From Thermincola carboxydiphila (lineage in GTDB: Bacteria > Bacillota > Thermincolia > Thermincolales > UBA2595): DNA of 64,000 nucleotides. The stretch covers positions 248,001 through 312,000 of the forward strand of contig JAENYP010000001.1 in assembly GCA_016841725.1 (NCBI GenBank), read 5' to 3'. The notes under the pieces are model-generated. The model was not told where the DNA came from, made no database searches, and was given only the letters and a program-made list of their open reading frames with translations. The position numbers and the translations under genes are program-made. The stretch's first letter is position 1. Every line of letters begins with the position of its first letter. Below, in pieces: positions 26,401 to 35,283 of the stretch.

Positions 26401-28933
26401 CCGTAATGGGCGCTTGTTTGCTTACCGTGCCATCACTGAAGGTTCCTGTTCCTGCAGTAATCTCAAAAGTAATCAGGGTCCCGTCAGGAAGCGGGATACC
26501 ACCGGCATCATTCACTTCTGCAGTAACTGTGGAGTTCGTGGTATTGTTGGCCGGAATGTTATCAGGCAGAACCGTCATAGCAATGGTCTGTGCCGGTGGA
26601 TAAAAGGTTACCTGTGCAGACCCGGTCACTGTTGTCCCGTTAACTGTTCCGGTCACTGTTGCAATTCCGGAGGTCCCGGACTTCAGGTCTGCTGTGGCAG
26701 TACCCGTAACATCTGTTTCAGCAGTAGCTGTAGAGGTTCCGGTCGACACAAATGTCCCTAAGTCAGTGGAAAAATCAACTGTCTTCCCTGCCATCACATT
26801 GCCATACTGGTCGGTAAGCAGTGCAGTAACAGCTGCTGTGGAAACATTATCATAAGGCACGGAAGTGGGTGCAGCCGTTATCTCTAAATTTTCCGGAGCC
26901 GGAACGGTCCTTAAGGTTACCGTAGCCCCTGAGTAAGGTACACCGGAATAAGTGTTCCCGGCCACGTCCTGGCCTGTAACTGAGATTGCCGCTGTATCCC
27001 CGTCATCAGCAATACTGACTTCCCATTCATATTTCCAGGCACCGGTGGCGGCATCCCAGGCAAATGCTTTACTGGCGATATCATTTGCCGTTCCCGGTGC
27101 ATCAATGGAGACTGTATTCACACCAGACGCCATGCTTAGAAACTCATTGGTAACAAGCTTGATATAGGTGGTTCCGGCCTTGACAACGGGTTTCCCGCCG
27201 GAAAGCGGCAGAGGGGTTGTCAAACCGGCATCTGAGTAATACTCCAGGCCCAGGACCGGCTCTGTTGTATCAATCCTGACAACCTCCCCGCTCTCCGGAG
27301 CCCCTGTAGTCTCATTCCCGGCCAGATCTGTTCCCTTCACGGTAATGGCAATGGTGTTCCCATCACTGCCGGCAGAAACTGTCCAGGGATAAACCCAGGT
27401 GCCCGTTATTTCATCCCAGGTAAAGTTGGCATTGGAAATATCATTGTTTATTCCTATCGCATCAATACTGATCTGATTAGCCCCGCCGGCAGAACTCAGC
27501 GACTCATCTGCACTCAGCCTTACATATACCGTACCGGCTTTAGCCGCGGGAATGCCGCCGGAAACCGGCAGCGGCTCGGTCAGGGCGCTATTGGAATAAT
27601 ACTCCAGGCTCAGGGTTGGCGCTGTATTATCAACGATAACGGTAATATAGCTGCCCGTCATACAGGTGCCTGCGGCATCGGTAACCACTGCCCTGATATA
27701 GCGTGTCCCGTCACCCATTGAGGATGTATCAAAAGAAGCAGCGGTCCATGTACCGTCAGTAACCGTCCCCAGGGTCAGTTCTGCTCCGGTGACTGTAGCC
27801 GCTCCGCTGAATGCGGTATTGTCTGCCCACTCAAAAACAACCGAACTGACCTTCATATTATCTGTGGCTGTGGCTTTAAGGTCAAGGACGCCCCTGATAC
27901 GGGCCGAATCAACAGGTGAAGTCACTGCGGCCGTATCCGGCGCCGTATTATCTATATAATAAGTAAAGTAACTTCCGGAGATTACTGCAGCATTAACCCC
28001 ATCAGCAGCCCTGGCCCTGACATAATAGGTCCCGTTAAGGCCCGTAGTATCCCAGTTTATCCCCCAAACACCGTTTTTAACGGTTCCGGAAGCAAGTGTG
28101 GCCCCTGACAGAGTTGTGGCCCCTGTAAATGCAGGGTTGTCAGCATACTCAAAATCAACCAGGGTGACTCCAAAATCGTCACTGCCGGATGCCGCTAGTG
28201 TTATCGTGCCTTTTTGGCTGCTCAGATCAGCAGGTGAAGAGATACTTACTGTGGGAGCACTATCTGTATAGACAGCATTTAAAACCACATCATCCCAGTT
28301 AACGGCAATACTGGAAGTACCGTATCTCTGAGCCTGATGCTGGGCATCAACAATCAGGCGGAGCTGGTATGTGGTATTTGGCTCCAGCCCGGTGACATCA
28401 GCCGAGTAAGGGGTCCCCCCCCAGGGAACACTGACAGTGGCTGAATCAATCACCGCACCGTAATTGATCACAGTTGTGCCCGTAGAGTTCATAACCTGCC
28501 ACTTGAGGTCACACTTGCTGACATTGGTTGTCCCGGATGAACCCGGAATAATACTTATCAGCTTGTTATAGTACAGGCTCAGGGTTGCTGTAAAATCAGC
28601 CACATCCGGTGTGGTAAAAGAATACCTGTACCCGCCGTTTAATGTCCGTGCCGTAACCCCATATCCTGATGTAATGCTGCTGGACTGCCCGGCAGAATAC
28701 GTGCCTGACTTGAAGGTACTGCTGTCCTGGGCATAACTCCAAACTGTATCCCCGCTGTCAAAATCACGCAGCCAGCTATTGTAGTGGTTTGAAGGATCGA
28801 GGTCTTCAAAATCCCCCTCACCGTTTAGTATATCTATAGTTACCTGTGCCGCCCCGGCTCCAATTACCTGGTAACCGGCAACTGCCGCAATTACCAGGAT
28901 CAGGCCTATACCGATAATTATTTTTTTCCGCAT
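23489..28933 (-). CDS. Giant 15-haem cytochrome with multi-domain Ig-like stalk
   Basis: The protein has 1814 residues. A signal/anchor (KKIIIGIGLILVIAAVAGY) is followed by a beta domain, two Ig-like repeats (SISSPADL..., VTSPVDSARIRG...), two larger tandem repeats (LEYYSNSALTEPLPVSGG and LEYYSDAGLTTPLPLSGG), three invasin/Big_1-like domains (e.g. VTALLTDQYGNVMAG) and an SbsA-like domain with VYLTFSE-type strands. The last ~620 residues hold 15 CXXCH motifs beginning CGQCHSAH with PHG upstream. The extreme C-terminus has an odd CTSSDPACTSKH with no complete CXXCH. It resembles an adhesin-like rod carrying a long haem domain at its tip. A 5' leader with promoter and terminator lies upstream; the second ResB/CcsB set follows. 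Confidence 0.93.
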   Translation of the reverse strand: MRKKIIIGIGLILVIAAVAGYQVIGAGAAQVTIDILNGEGDFEDLDPSNHYNSWLRDFDSGDTVWSYAQDSSTFKSGTYSAGQSSSITSGYGVTARTLNGGYRYSFTTPDVADFTATLSLYYNKLISIIPGSSGTTNVSKCDLKWQVMNSTGTTVINYGAVIDSATVSVPWGGTPYSADVTGLEPNTTYQLRLIVDAQHQAQRYGTSSIAVNWDDVVLNAVYTDSAPTVSISSPADLSSQKGTITLAASGSDDFGVTLVDFEYADNPAFTGATTLSGATLASGTVKNGVWGINWDTTGLNGTYYVRARAADGVNAAVISGSYFTYYIDNTAPDTAAVTSPVDSARIRGVLDLKATATDNMKVSSVVFEWADNTAFSGAATVTGAELTLGTVTDGTWTAASFDTSSMGDGTRYIRAVVTDAAGTCMTGSYITVIVDNTAPTLSLEYYSNSALTEPLPVSGGIPAAKAGTVYVRLSADESLSSAGGANQISIDAIGINNDISNANFTWDEITGTWVYPWTVSAGSDGNTIAITVKGTDLAGNETTGAPESGEVVRIDTTEPVLGLEYYSDAGLTTPLPLSGGKPVVKAGTTYIKLVTNEFLSMASGVNTVSIDAPGTANDIASKAFAWDAATGAWKYEWEVSIADDGDTAAISVTGQDVAGNTYSGVPYSGATVTLRTVPAPENLEITAAPTSVPYDNVSTAAVTALLTDQYGNVMAGKTVDFSTDLGTFVSTGTSTATAETDVTGTATADLKSGTSGIATVTGTVNGTTVTGSAQVTFYPPAQTIAMTVLPDNIPANNTTNSTVTAEVNDAGGIPLPDGTLITFEITAGTGTFSDGTVSKQAPITGGLGRASVQVKSGTVGTVTVRVFLDGSNNTADIHFVAQEVSSAEVSPVPSVIDADGTDAAAITAVFFDQYGVPMQSPLSVTFATTLGDLSSSTAVTDSSGEAVVSLTSVSAGEAKVKVTYSPNGVSAFVEVTLRVPDNIPPALIKAEATSKQLIYLTFSEPVSFDPDPPVNWAIYKYVSGEEFTVAYQAPELIDADRRIARVALAEGVDQDPGNQYPNPERYKVMVNGVYDLRENVIDTVYNYAYWDSYTPHGKYSKVNATDLNNTMLCGQCHSAHSAVGTRLVNGSTIQQVCFICHGTGGISVYKVQEEFTGRTADGSTMSYTLHRSLDDAGYNFLYCTDCHNPHGDKRPGTNNIYPKLLRVADVAGTVYTQGNGVCLGCHGDGAGGKALGTSVSMAVYWDEIGGSHAWGMGVDGSPLPGFQPIPHYSESYTDMSPDSRTDVTCVNCHERHGSQYRSLIDNSLAGNDREDLCFKCHNNFTPNTMSGEDIQAKFGLTSTHEINDPLNTGLTCSSCHGPHSIAGRPFAESGSAAPAAISDPENTKQNWYRSDTQDMAGYCNKCHNVPDSGGIPLYSEPLTAVTSANKIRPFTINYGSLSISNFGYSWNKKEYFDITSSTKAGHYNPTRSSALDPVMCDNCHDPHGSEYVRLSKYDEDTSGGPSSDGMCLRCHGDIAGSPGDDVSRLDVWSNGFEQPSKHPIFSSTGIHVDIENLGTAARHVECVDCHDPHAAREDSADNLSGPLLNVSGVTRSGSSLTEVNPAAEDWEICYKCHSDYWGNLDGSRDIAAEFYRTATTGSTSGVYSFHFVELTSNPNASANVSLHLVAGAVDHEGNSWTNTSKMYCTDCHGTPSGARGPHGSPNPGLLKGSYDTSIETRADLPSDFICFRCHDETWYKTGHVDRNPAHVTASCKKCHGIKVHGANRAHIIRTNNPADESYDPESVIDSAVPHPDELVWQNCTSSDPACTSKH

Positions 28934-29030
28934 CTACTTCTCCCCCCTATCCAAAAAAACCTTAAAGCTCTTACTACTATTTCTTGTAATATTACGTATA
29001 ATATTCAATTTATTACCATTCTTAGTAGGC

Positions 29031-29062
29031 GAAAAAAAACAGCCGCAACATAAGTTGCGACT
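29031..29062 (-). terminator. Leader terminator with flanking alternative stem
   Basis: AGTCGCAAC and GTTGCGGCT pair with one wobble around a TTAT loop, followed by GTTTTTTTT on the minus strand. An outer inverted repeat, CTACTAAG with CTTAGTAG (29061-29068 and 29021-29028), encloses it. Lying ~95 nt before the 15-haem gene start and after a promoter, it could be an attenuator. Confidence 0.7.
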
Positions 29063-29154
29063 ACTAAGTACATTATAAAAAATACTGACGGGGTATAAAT
29101 CACTTTTAACAAAATCACTACCAGCCTTTCGGAAACAAATGGCTAACTCCTATA

Positions 29155-29183
29155 CTTATAATATCGTATCAATTATAACACAA
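29155..29183 (-). promoter_or_regulatory. Promoter of the 15-haem cytochrome operon
   Basis: TTGTGT and TATAAG are separated by 17 bp on the minus strand, giving a leader of about 215 nt that contains the terminator at 29031-29062. A GTGTCGAA sequence near 29199 lies just upstream. No known riboswitch class was recognised in the leader. Confidence 0.55.
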
Positions 29184-29247
29184 CTAAAGTTATTTTTGTG
29201 TCGAAATCTGTTACCATACTATCCTGATCCAATACGGGTTAACAGTC

Positions 29248-30504
29248 CTACTTCTTATGGCAGGACTGGCATACTCCATAATTATCCAGTCTGAGCATTT
29301 TTTGACTCGATATCGTTTCACCTGTGTCAGGCAGATATACATTAAATGTTTTGTAGGTACCATGTGCAAAGTGGCACGTCTCGCAAACCACGGCATTTCT
29401 CTTGTCAGTGGTGCCTGCCCCGGGGTCTGCCTGCAGCGGCAGATAATCCCCTGCAGCAGGCCAGAGGCCTTTAGCTTCAACGGAATAAACGGTTGTACCA
29501 ACTGTCGTCGGGTGTTTGTATCCACTGTTATAAACACCGCCGGGATAATGAGCTGAACCTTCGTCATAGTCAAGGTGACAGGCGGCGCAGAATTCGGTAT
29601 TTCCGGAAATAAAATAGACTTCCTCACCAACTGTCACATCCCTGACAACTGCATATGCCCTGAAATCGACTTCCTGGGGATTCCATTCCTCATCTGCAGG
29701 ATAAATTGTTTTCTTCAGCAGGCGGTAATTATCGTTTTTCCCCCCATGACCCTTATGGCACGAAACACACGTAAAGGTCAGGAATCTGCCCGGGTCGCTT
29801 CCATATACAGTAGTCATAACATCAGTAGTATCATCCACATTATGTTTGGAGGTGATGCCGGTTACCCCGCTTCCTATGGGACCGGCCAGGGAATCAACCC
29901 ATCCCGTTTCCGGACCCATGTAAACCCTGCCGGTTTCCACATCATATTTGCTCTGAGAACTGCTGTTTCCATGACACAACAGACAGAGTTCGTAATATGT
30001 TGCCTGTTTTAACAGGTATGCGCCCAGGGCGGCATGGGTGGTGTGACACGCCGCACACATACTTGTGCCGGGGCCAAAGTTACCGTGAGCATAATCGTTC
30101 TGGTATCTTTCAGAATTGGTACTGTTGTTAAAATCTACCGGGAAAGCACGTGCAATTGTAACTCTGGTCCCATTACTGACCTTGAAAAAATAATTCGCGT
30201 ATTTGGTTACCGCAAGCTTAAAGACCGCATTCGCTGTTCCGGCATTATCAGGCGTACCGGTCTGCCAATCCAGGTCATCACCACTGGACAGCACATCATC
30301 TGCCCAGGCAAAATCATAAGGGCCTCCATTAGCATCAGAATCATTCCAGTAGACATAAGTATCCACACCGGTCCCGTTATTGAAATACCTGATATATACA
30401 TATGGCCCATCCTCAGCAGCGCCGGTTCCGGCAAAAAATGCCATGACCCCTAGCGCTATTATGGAAATTAATAAATATTTAACCTTAACTTTCATGCCAG
30501 ACAT
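29248..30504 (-). CDS. OmcS-like hexahaem c-type cytochrome (copy 2)
   Basis: The protein has 418 residues with a signal peptide (LLISIIALGVMAFFAGTGAAE), a ~115-residue haem-free beta domain, then six CXXCH motifs: CAACHTTH, CLLCH, CVSCHKGHG, CAACH followed by AHYPGGVYNSGYKHP, CETCHFAHGT and a terminal CQSCHKK. From memory, OmcS of Geobacter sulfurreducens (nanowire cytochrome) has the same order: CEGCHTMH, CLNCH, CSSCHDPHG, CANCH with AYP and RHP, CLSCHRAH, CNKCH. At least seven histidines outside the motifs are available as distal ligands. It is last in a TPR-NHL-cytochrome operon (19 nt after NHL). Filament formation is a hypothesis. Confidence 0.9.
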   Translation of the reverse strand: MSGMKVKVKYLLISIIALGVMAFFAGTGAAEDGPYVYIRYFNNGTGVDTYVYWNDSDANGGPYDFAWADDVLSSGDDLDWQTGTPDNAGTANAVFKLAVTKYANYFFKVSNGTRVTIARAFPVDFNNSTNSERYQNDYAHGNFGPGTSMCAACHTTHAALGAYLLKQATYYELCLLCHGNSSSQSKYDVETGRVYMGPETGWVDSLAGPIGSGVTGITSKHNVDDTTDVMTTVYGSDPGRFLTFTCVSCHKGHGGKNDNYRLLKKTIYPADEEWNPQEVDFRAYAVVRDVTVGEEVYFISGNTEFCAACHLDYDEGSAHYPGGVYNSGYKHPTTVGTTVYSVEAKGLWPAAGDYLPLQADPGAGTTDKRNAVVCETCHFAHGTYKTFNVYLPDTGETISSQKMLRLDNYGVCQSCHKK

Positions 30505-30523
30505 CCCCCGTAGCAGTTCCCAT

Positions 30524-31588
30524 TCAGTACCCCCACACCTGAACGCGGTTATTGCCCCAGTCAGCTATATAAATACTCCCTGAATCATCAACATAAACTC
30601 CCGTAGGATAAACAAATTCTCCATCACCTGAGCCCTGCCTGCCAAAACTGAATAAATATCCGCCATTTTTGTCAAATACCCTGACCATGCTGCTTATGGT
30701 ATCAACCACATACAGGCGACCATTTCCATCAACAGCAACTCCCCTAACCATACTGAAACGGTTTCCGGGCGCAATTGAGTCAATGACCCGCTGTGGTTCT
30801 CTTACCGTACCTATTGCCGCCTCTTTTTCCAACTCTCCTCCAGGCTCTCCTTCAAGTTCATAAACCTTCACAACTGATGCTCCGGAATCACTGACATAGA
30901 GTTTAGTTCTTTCCACATCAACTGCTATTCCGTGCGGGTACGAAATATTCCTGAATTTTTCCAAAACCCTGGCATCCCTGTCGAACTTTACTACCTGGTT
31001 TCCCGACAGATCCCCAACATAGATTTGTCCCCGGCTGTCAACACAGACCGGACCGGGTTTTTGGACCCCGGCTTTATTGCCCGGTCCCAGAAAAGTTCTC
31101 ACGAATTTCCCCTCAGGACTATACTCCTGTACTCTGTAATTGCCTGTCTCGGCAATTAGGATGCTGCCATCCGGTAAAATGCCAATCCCATAAGGGAACT
31201 TTAAATCTCCGGGTAAATTACCGACACTCCCAATAACTCCTTTGGGCTTTCCGTTTGGGCCGACTATTTCAACTGTATGATTTCTGTTATTGCTTACATA
31301 GATACTTGTCCTGTCCACAGCAACTGCTATGGGATGAGAAAACCTGTTACGGCCCTCGTAAATACTGAACCGAAACTCTGGCGGTTTTTTGTTTATAACC
31401 GGCAAAACACTTTCAGCGGGTTTTTGTCCGAGGTAATACAAACACCCAAAAACTGCGGAAATTATAATGGAAGTGAATACAATTAACAGCAGCAGGGTTT
31501 TCAGGGTTATGGTTTTCCGTCTCTTAAGGCGGTTCTTGCCACAGTCCTCTGATTTACCGGCAAAATCTCCGTCAATCTGCTTCTTCAC
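30524..31588 (-). CDS. Membrane-anchored NHL-repeat beta-propeller protein (copy 2)
   Basis: The protein has 354 residues: a basic N-terminus, a membrane helix (LLLLIVFTSIIISAVFGCLYY) and six NHL repeats (IAVAVDRTSIYVSNNRNHTVE, IGILPDGSILIAETGNY, VDSRGQIYVGDLSGNQ, AVDVERTKLYVSDSG, AVDGNGRLYVVDT, VYVDDSGSIYIADWGNNR). Its start overlaps the TPR gene stop by 4 nt and its stop is 19 nt from the hexahaem gene. The same arrangement at 42.2-43.2 kb makes this a conserved module. The propeller faces outward and could bind the apo- or holocytochrome during assembly. Confidence 0.92.
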   Translation of the reverse strand: MKKQIDGDFAGKSEDCGKNRLKRRKTITLKTLLLLIVFTSIIISAVFGCLYYLGQKPAESVLPVINKKPPEFRFSIYEGRNRFSHPIAVAVDRTSIYVSNNRNHTVEIVGPNGKPKGVIGSVGNLPGDLKFPYGIGILPDGSILIAETGNYRVQEYSPEGKFVRTFLGPGNKAGVQKPGPVCVDSRGQIYVGDLSGNQVVKFDRDARVLEKFRNISYPHGIAVDVERTKLYVSDSGASVVKVYELEGEPGGELEKEAAIGTVREPQRVIDSIAPGNRFSMVRGVAVDGNGRLYVVDTISSMVRVFDKNGGYLFSFGRQGSGDGEFVYPTGVYVDDSGSIYIADWGNNRVQVWGY

Positions 31589-32274
31589 CGGCGCACCACC
31601 TTCTTCAATGCCAACTCAGCATCTGTATAGTCTTTATTGATGGCCAATGCCCTCTCATATGCATTAATGGCATTTTGCCTGTCATTCAGCTTTTCATAAG
31701 CCTGCCCCAGGTAATAATAGGCAACGGGATTTGCCGGATCCCTCTCAACAGCCTTCCTGAGAGTAGACGCGGCAAGACTGTGGTCACCGGTTTCCAGATA
31801 GTTCCGCCCCTGATATAACAGGGCAATTCTGGTTTCAAGCCCCTGATTTTTCTCCAGATATCTGGTCAGAAATTCTATGGATTCCCGGTAATTTTTCTGT
31901 TCTGAAAGAATCAGCCCCAGGTACAAAACTGCAGTATCATTTTCCGGTTCATCTGCCAACACCTGACGCAGAACAGTTTCGCCCTTATCCGCCTGCCCGT
32001 CCAGGTAATAGGTCATTGCCAGTTCAGCCCGAATACTGTTGGGTTCTGGGTTTTCGGCAAGCTGGCCCTTTAATGATTCGATGCGGTACTCAAAAAGGCT
32101 TTGGTCTTTAACCCAAAACCACCGCTCCCCAATGTAAAATCCGAAAAGCACCATAATTACAACAAGGATGGCAACCAGAACAAGGGCTTTACTGCGGCTT
32201 ATCCTTTTGTTAAAATTTATTTTAAAATTGATTCTGTGATTTAATAATGAATTAAGGCGGTGTAGCAATCTCAC
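31585..32274 (-). CDS. Membrane-anchored TPR protein (copy 2)
   Basis: The protein has 229 residues with one membrane helix (ALVLVAILVVIMVLFGFYI) and about four to five TPR units after residue 75 (e.g. AELAMTYYLDGQADKGETV, AYYYLGQAYEKLNDRQNAI). TPRs are protein-docking scaffolds. A shared pattern near the first outer helix (FW, then an RI/RF segment, then NP) and the same neighbours mark it as a paralogue of the TPR protein at 43.2-43.8 kb. It is first in the TPR-NHL-hexahaem operon. Confidence 0.9.
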   Translation of the reverse strand: MRLLHRLNSLLNHRINFKINFNKRISRSKALVLVAILVVIMVLFGFYIGERWFWVKDQSLFEYRIESLKGQLAENPEPNSIRAELAMTYYLDGQADKGETVLRQVLADEPENDTAVLYLGLILSEQKNYRESIEFLTRYLEKNQGLETRIALLYQGRNYLETGDHSLAASTLRKAVERDPANPVAYYYLGQAYEKLNDRQNAINAYERALAINKDYTDAELALKKVVRR

Positions 32275-32445
32275 ATCATAATCCCTTCACAGCAATAATT
32301 TTCAAGAGCAATTATTTATATTTTCAACATTTATTCGGTAATTTCCTGCTGCAGTTAATAATTCTATGCTAATATTTTGCAATTTTCTTAACTTTCTCAA
32401 ATATTACCGAGGTTATATTTTGCTGCCCTAAAAAGCTGCAGATAG

Positions 32446-35265
32446 TTATTTAACCTCTTCTTTACTCTTCATCATCCCGTCGGCAACTGTGGAGCATGGC
32501 GCTCCATGGGCCGATGCCAGCATCTCGGCAGTTGCAGCCGAACACCCCTGGCCGGGATGTCCATCTCCGGCAGCTGGGTGACCATGACCGATGGCTGGGT
32601 GGCCGATACCTGTTGTAGGATATGCCCCGGCTGAGTCATGGCCCCGCCGGTGGCCTGCCAGTATCCAGTCCTTAACACTGGTCGGCTCAAGGCCAAAGCC
32701 CAGAAGATTACCCTGTGCCCTACCGATTATCTCAAACCCGCCATCTGTCTCATAGCCAATATTGTCGGTTTGCACAGCCAGTACCGTAGCCCGGTTAGTC
32801 AGATCATAATGCCGGATCAGCCCTATTTCCCCTTGGGGCAGCCGCTGCCCGGTCCTGGGGCCGACCACAACAGTCCTGGTCCAGGGAGGGGCAACCTTGT
32901 AACGTTCCTTTTCCACAAAACCATTGAAAAAGTTCCTGATAGTATTATCAAAATAGTTTGTCCCACTTTCACTCATCCCCAGGGTATTTATACACATTTT
33001 GGGGGATACCCCCAGGTACTCCTGACACCTGGCATAGAAATCATCCCGGGAACAATCGCCAAAAGTGGCCTGGTAACCTCCGCCGTCACAAATCCTGCTT
33101 CCTTCCGGGAGCCTAAAGCTAATTCCTTTTTCAATACAGTTGTTAAAGAAATGCACAAATCCGGAGGTCGCTCCAACTATAGCAACAGGTGTGCCATTTT
33201 TCTCAGCCTCACGTAAGGCCTCAATCAAGGCTTCGGTCTCAAAACCGTTAGGGGTAATAAAATACATACTGTCTTCGGTCCCAAACTCATTTTTCATTTG
33301 CTCCAATCCGAAGGCCATGGCCATTGCCGGCACCACCTTTGGGGAGGGAACCAGGAGCAGAATCCGCATCCGGTCAGTATCAGGAAACAAAAGGGATTTG
33401 GTAATCATCTTATTAGCCTGCAAAATCATATCCAGGCTGCCTTTATCGCGGTAAATTTTCCCCCTCATACCCGGATCGGTGGTCCCACTGGTCAATAAAG
33501 CCAGTTCGGCATCCTTTAAGGGAAATGAGGTAATTACATGCTCTTTGAAGGCAGAGGTGGGAATCGCAGGTATCTCAGACCAATGTCCCACAGTATCCGG
33601 AGTACGCTCCTGTTTCTTACAATACTCCCGGTAAACGGAACCGGCCATAAACTGAATCCTGAATTCCCTTAGCGCTAAGAAGTTAAATTTTTCTTCACCA
33701 TGGTAATTCAGGCCCTCTTCAATAAATTCAACTATATCGGCATCAAGCTCCCCTGATAGTCTGGCAGCTTCTTGCTCATTAACCATCTGGCCGTCCTCCT
33801 TCTTACTCATCCCAATTATGGAATCTATAATATTGCCCATTTCAGCAGGCAGTGATATCGTGTTTTTCCCGAAATTACTGACAAAAAAGTGAGTATGCAT
33901 GATTCGAACCGATTTCAACATATAGTCCTTCTTAAAACCGTCTTCCATCAATACCAACTGCTGCACCTTATTAAGGTAAAACACCCGGAAGCAGTTAATC
34001 AATGCTGACCATAAGCGTGGTATTTCCATTTGTGCTGGCTTTATCACCGGATAAACAAAATGGTATTTGGAGTAATCGTTTTCAACTATGTATTCCCTTA
34101 CCTGGTCATACATTTTGGTATAAGGCCACGGGGTCAGCAGCAAAAAATGTGCCAGGTCAGGTGCATAGTCCAGCGCTGTCTGCAGGGTTTTTTCAATATC
34201 CTCTTCAGTATCATCGGGATTCCCTATAATAAAAGAACATTCGGTAATAATATCATGCCGGTTTAAAAGGTCAATGGCCCTGCGGGATATATCAACCGTC
34301 AGCCCTTTTCCGAAATCATCCAGGGTTTTCTGATGTACTGTTTCCACACCCACATATATATGGACAATCCCTGCCTTTCTATATTTGTGCAGGATGTCAC
34401 TGTCCCTGATAACCGCATCTGCCCTTGTCTCCAGACTGACATGGATATCAAGCCCTTTAGAAATAAGCAGGTCCAGTACCTTTTCCCAAACCTCCCGCTC
34501 ACAGGTAGCAAATTCATCAGCCATCATAAACATACCGATGCCATAATCCCTGTGCAGGCTCTCCAGTTCTGCGACAAAGTTCTCAGGTGTCCTGGTGCGG
34601 TAGGAACCCTTCCAGAACAGGTGCTGGGAGCAAAAACTGCAGCTATGCGGGCATCCCCGTGACAACCCCACCAGAGCCAGCCGTCTTCCGGTTACATTAT
34701 ATTTATACAAGTCCCAGTCCAGCAAGTCCCATGCCGGGATAAGGCTGTCCAGATCAGGAGTAAATTCCCGCTCGGGGGTCATCCTGACAGAACCATTGGC
34801 AAACCAGGCCAGTCCTCTGACATGGTTGGGTGTAACCCCATGATTAATGGCCTGTGCCAGTTCCACAACGGTCTGCTCTCCCTCACCCCTTACTATATAA
34901 TCGATGACTCCGGGCATTTCCTTTAGTAATTCGCGGCTGCAGAAGGTGGCGTGAATACCGCCGAGACAGGTTACCATACCCGGGTTAATTTCCTTTGCGG
35001 CCTTCAGAACCTCAACAGCGGCATTAATGCTTGATGTAAAACTTCCGATCATAACCAGATCCGGGTTCTCCTCTGAGATAACCTTTCTGACTTCATTGAT
35101 ATCATGGTCCAGGGACATGGCATCATATATAGTAACCTGGAAACCGCCTGCCCTCAGGTGACCTGCCAGGTATACAAGGCTTAGCGGCGGCCATTTTCCG
35201 GTAACTTCAATTATGCCGGTATGGTATGGAGGTGTTACCAGAAGGATATTCAGTGACATAGACAA
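32446..35265 (-). CDS. B12-binding radical SAM / LuxE-like acyl-protein synthetase fusion
   Basis: The protein has 939 residues. Residues 1-130 form a B12-binding-like domain (LLVTPPYHTGIIEVTGKWPP; MIGSFTSSINAAVEVLKAA). Residues ~195-420 are a radical SAM core with CPHSCSFC and an EFATCERE region. From about 510 to 860 it resembles LuxE/acyl-protein synthetase, an adenylating enzyme, with LLTSGTTDPGMRGKIYRD, VGATSGFVHFF and GMSESGTNYFD. A final ~60-residue tail is rich in GHP/GHG. Radical SAM enzymes with B12 domains catalyse methyl transfer or ring and thioether chemistry, and LuxE-type enzymes activate carboxylates. The fusion is unusual to me and no product can be named. It lies between the 35-haem gene and a TPR operon and starts at ATG 35265. 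Confidence 0.85.
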   Translation of the reverse strand: MSMSLNILLVTPPYHTGIIEVTGKWPPLSLVYLAGHLRAGGFQVTIYDAMSLDHDINEVRKVISEENPDLVMIGSFTSSINAAVEVLKAAKEINPGMVTCLGGIHATFCSRELLKEMPGVIDYIVRGEGEQTVVELAQAINHGVTPNHVRGLAWFANGSVRMTPEREFTPDLDSLIPAWDLLDWDLYKYNVTGRRLALVGLSRGCPHSCSFCSQHLFWKGSYRTRTPENFVAELESLHRDYGIGMFMMADEFATCEREVWEKVLDLLISKGLDIHVSLETRADAVIRDSDILHKYRKAGIVHIYVGVETVHQKTLDDFGKGLTVDISRRAIDLLNRHDIITECSFIIGNPDDTEEDIEKTLQTALDYAPDLAHFLLLTPWPYTKMYDQVREYIVENDYSKYHFVYPVIKPAQMEIPRLWSALINCFRVFYLNKVQQLVLMEDGFKKDYMLKSVRIMHTHFFVSNFGKNTISLPAEMGNIIDSIIGMSKKEDGQMVNEQEAARLSGELDADIVEFIEEGLNYHGEEKFNFLALREFRIQFMAGSVYREYCKKQERTPDTVGHWSEIPAIPTSAFKEHVITSFPLKDAELALLTSGTTDPGMRGKIYRDKGSLDMILQANKMITKSLLFPDTDRMRILLLVPSPKVVPAMAMAFGLEQMKNEFGTEDSMYFITPNGFETEALIEALREAEKNGTPVAIVGATSGFVHFFNNCIEKGISFRLPEGSRICDGGGYQATFGDCSRDDFYARCQEYLGVSPKMCINTLGMSESGTNYFDNTIRNFFNGFVEKERYKVAPPWTRTVVVGPRTGQRLPQGEIGLIRHYDLTNRATVLAVQTDNIGYETDGGFEIIGRAQGNLLGFGLEPTSVKDWILAGHRRGHDSAGAYPTTGIGHPAIGHGHPAAGDGHPGQGCSAATAEMLASAHGAPCSTVADGMMKSKEEVK

Positions 35266-35283
35266 AAGCTCCTTTTATTTAAA

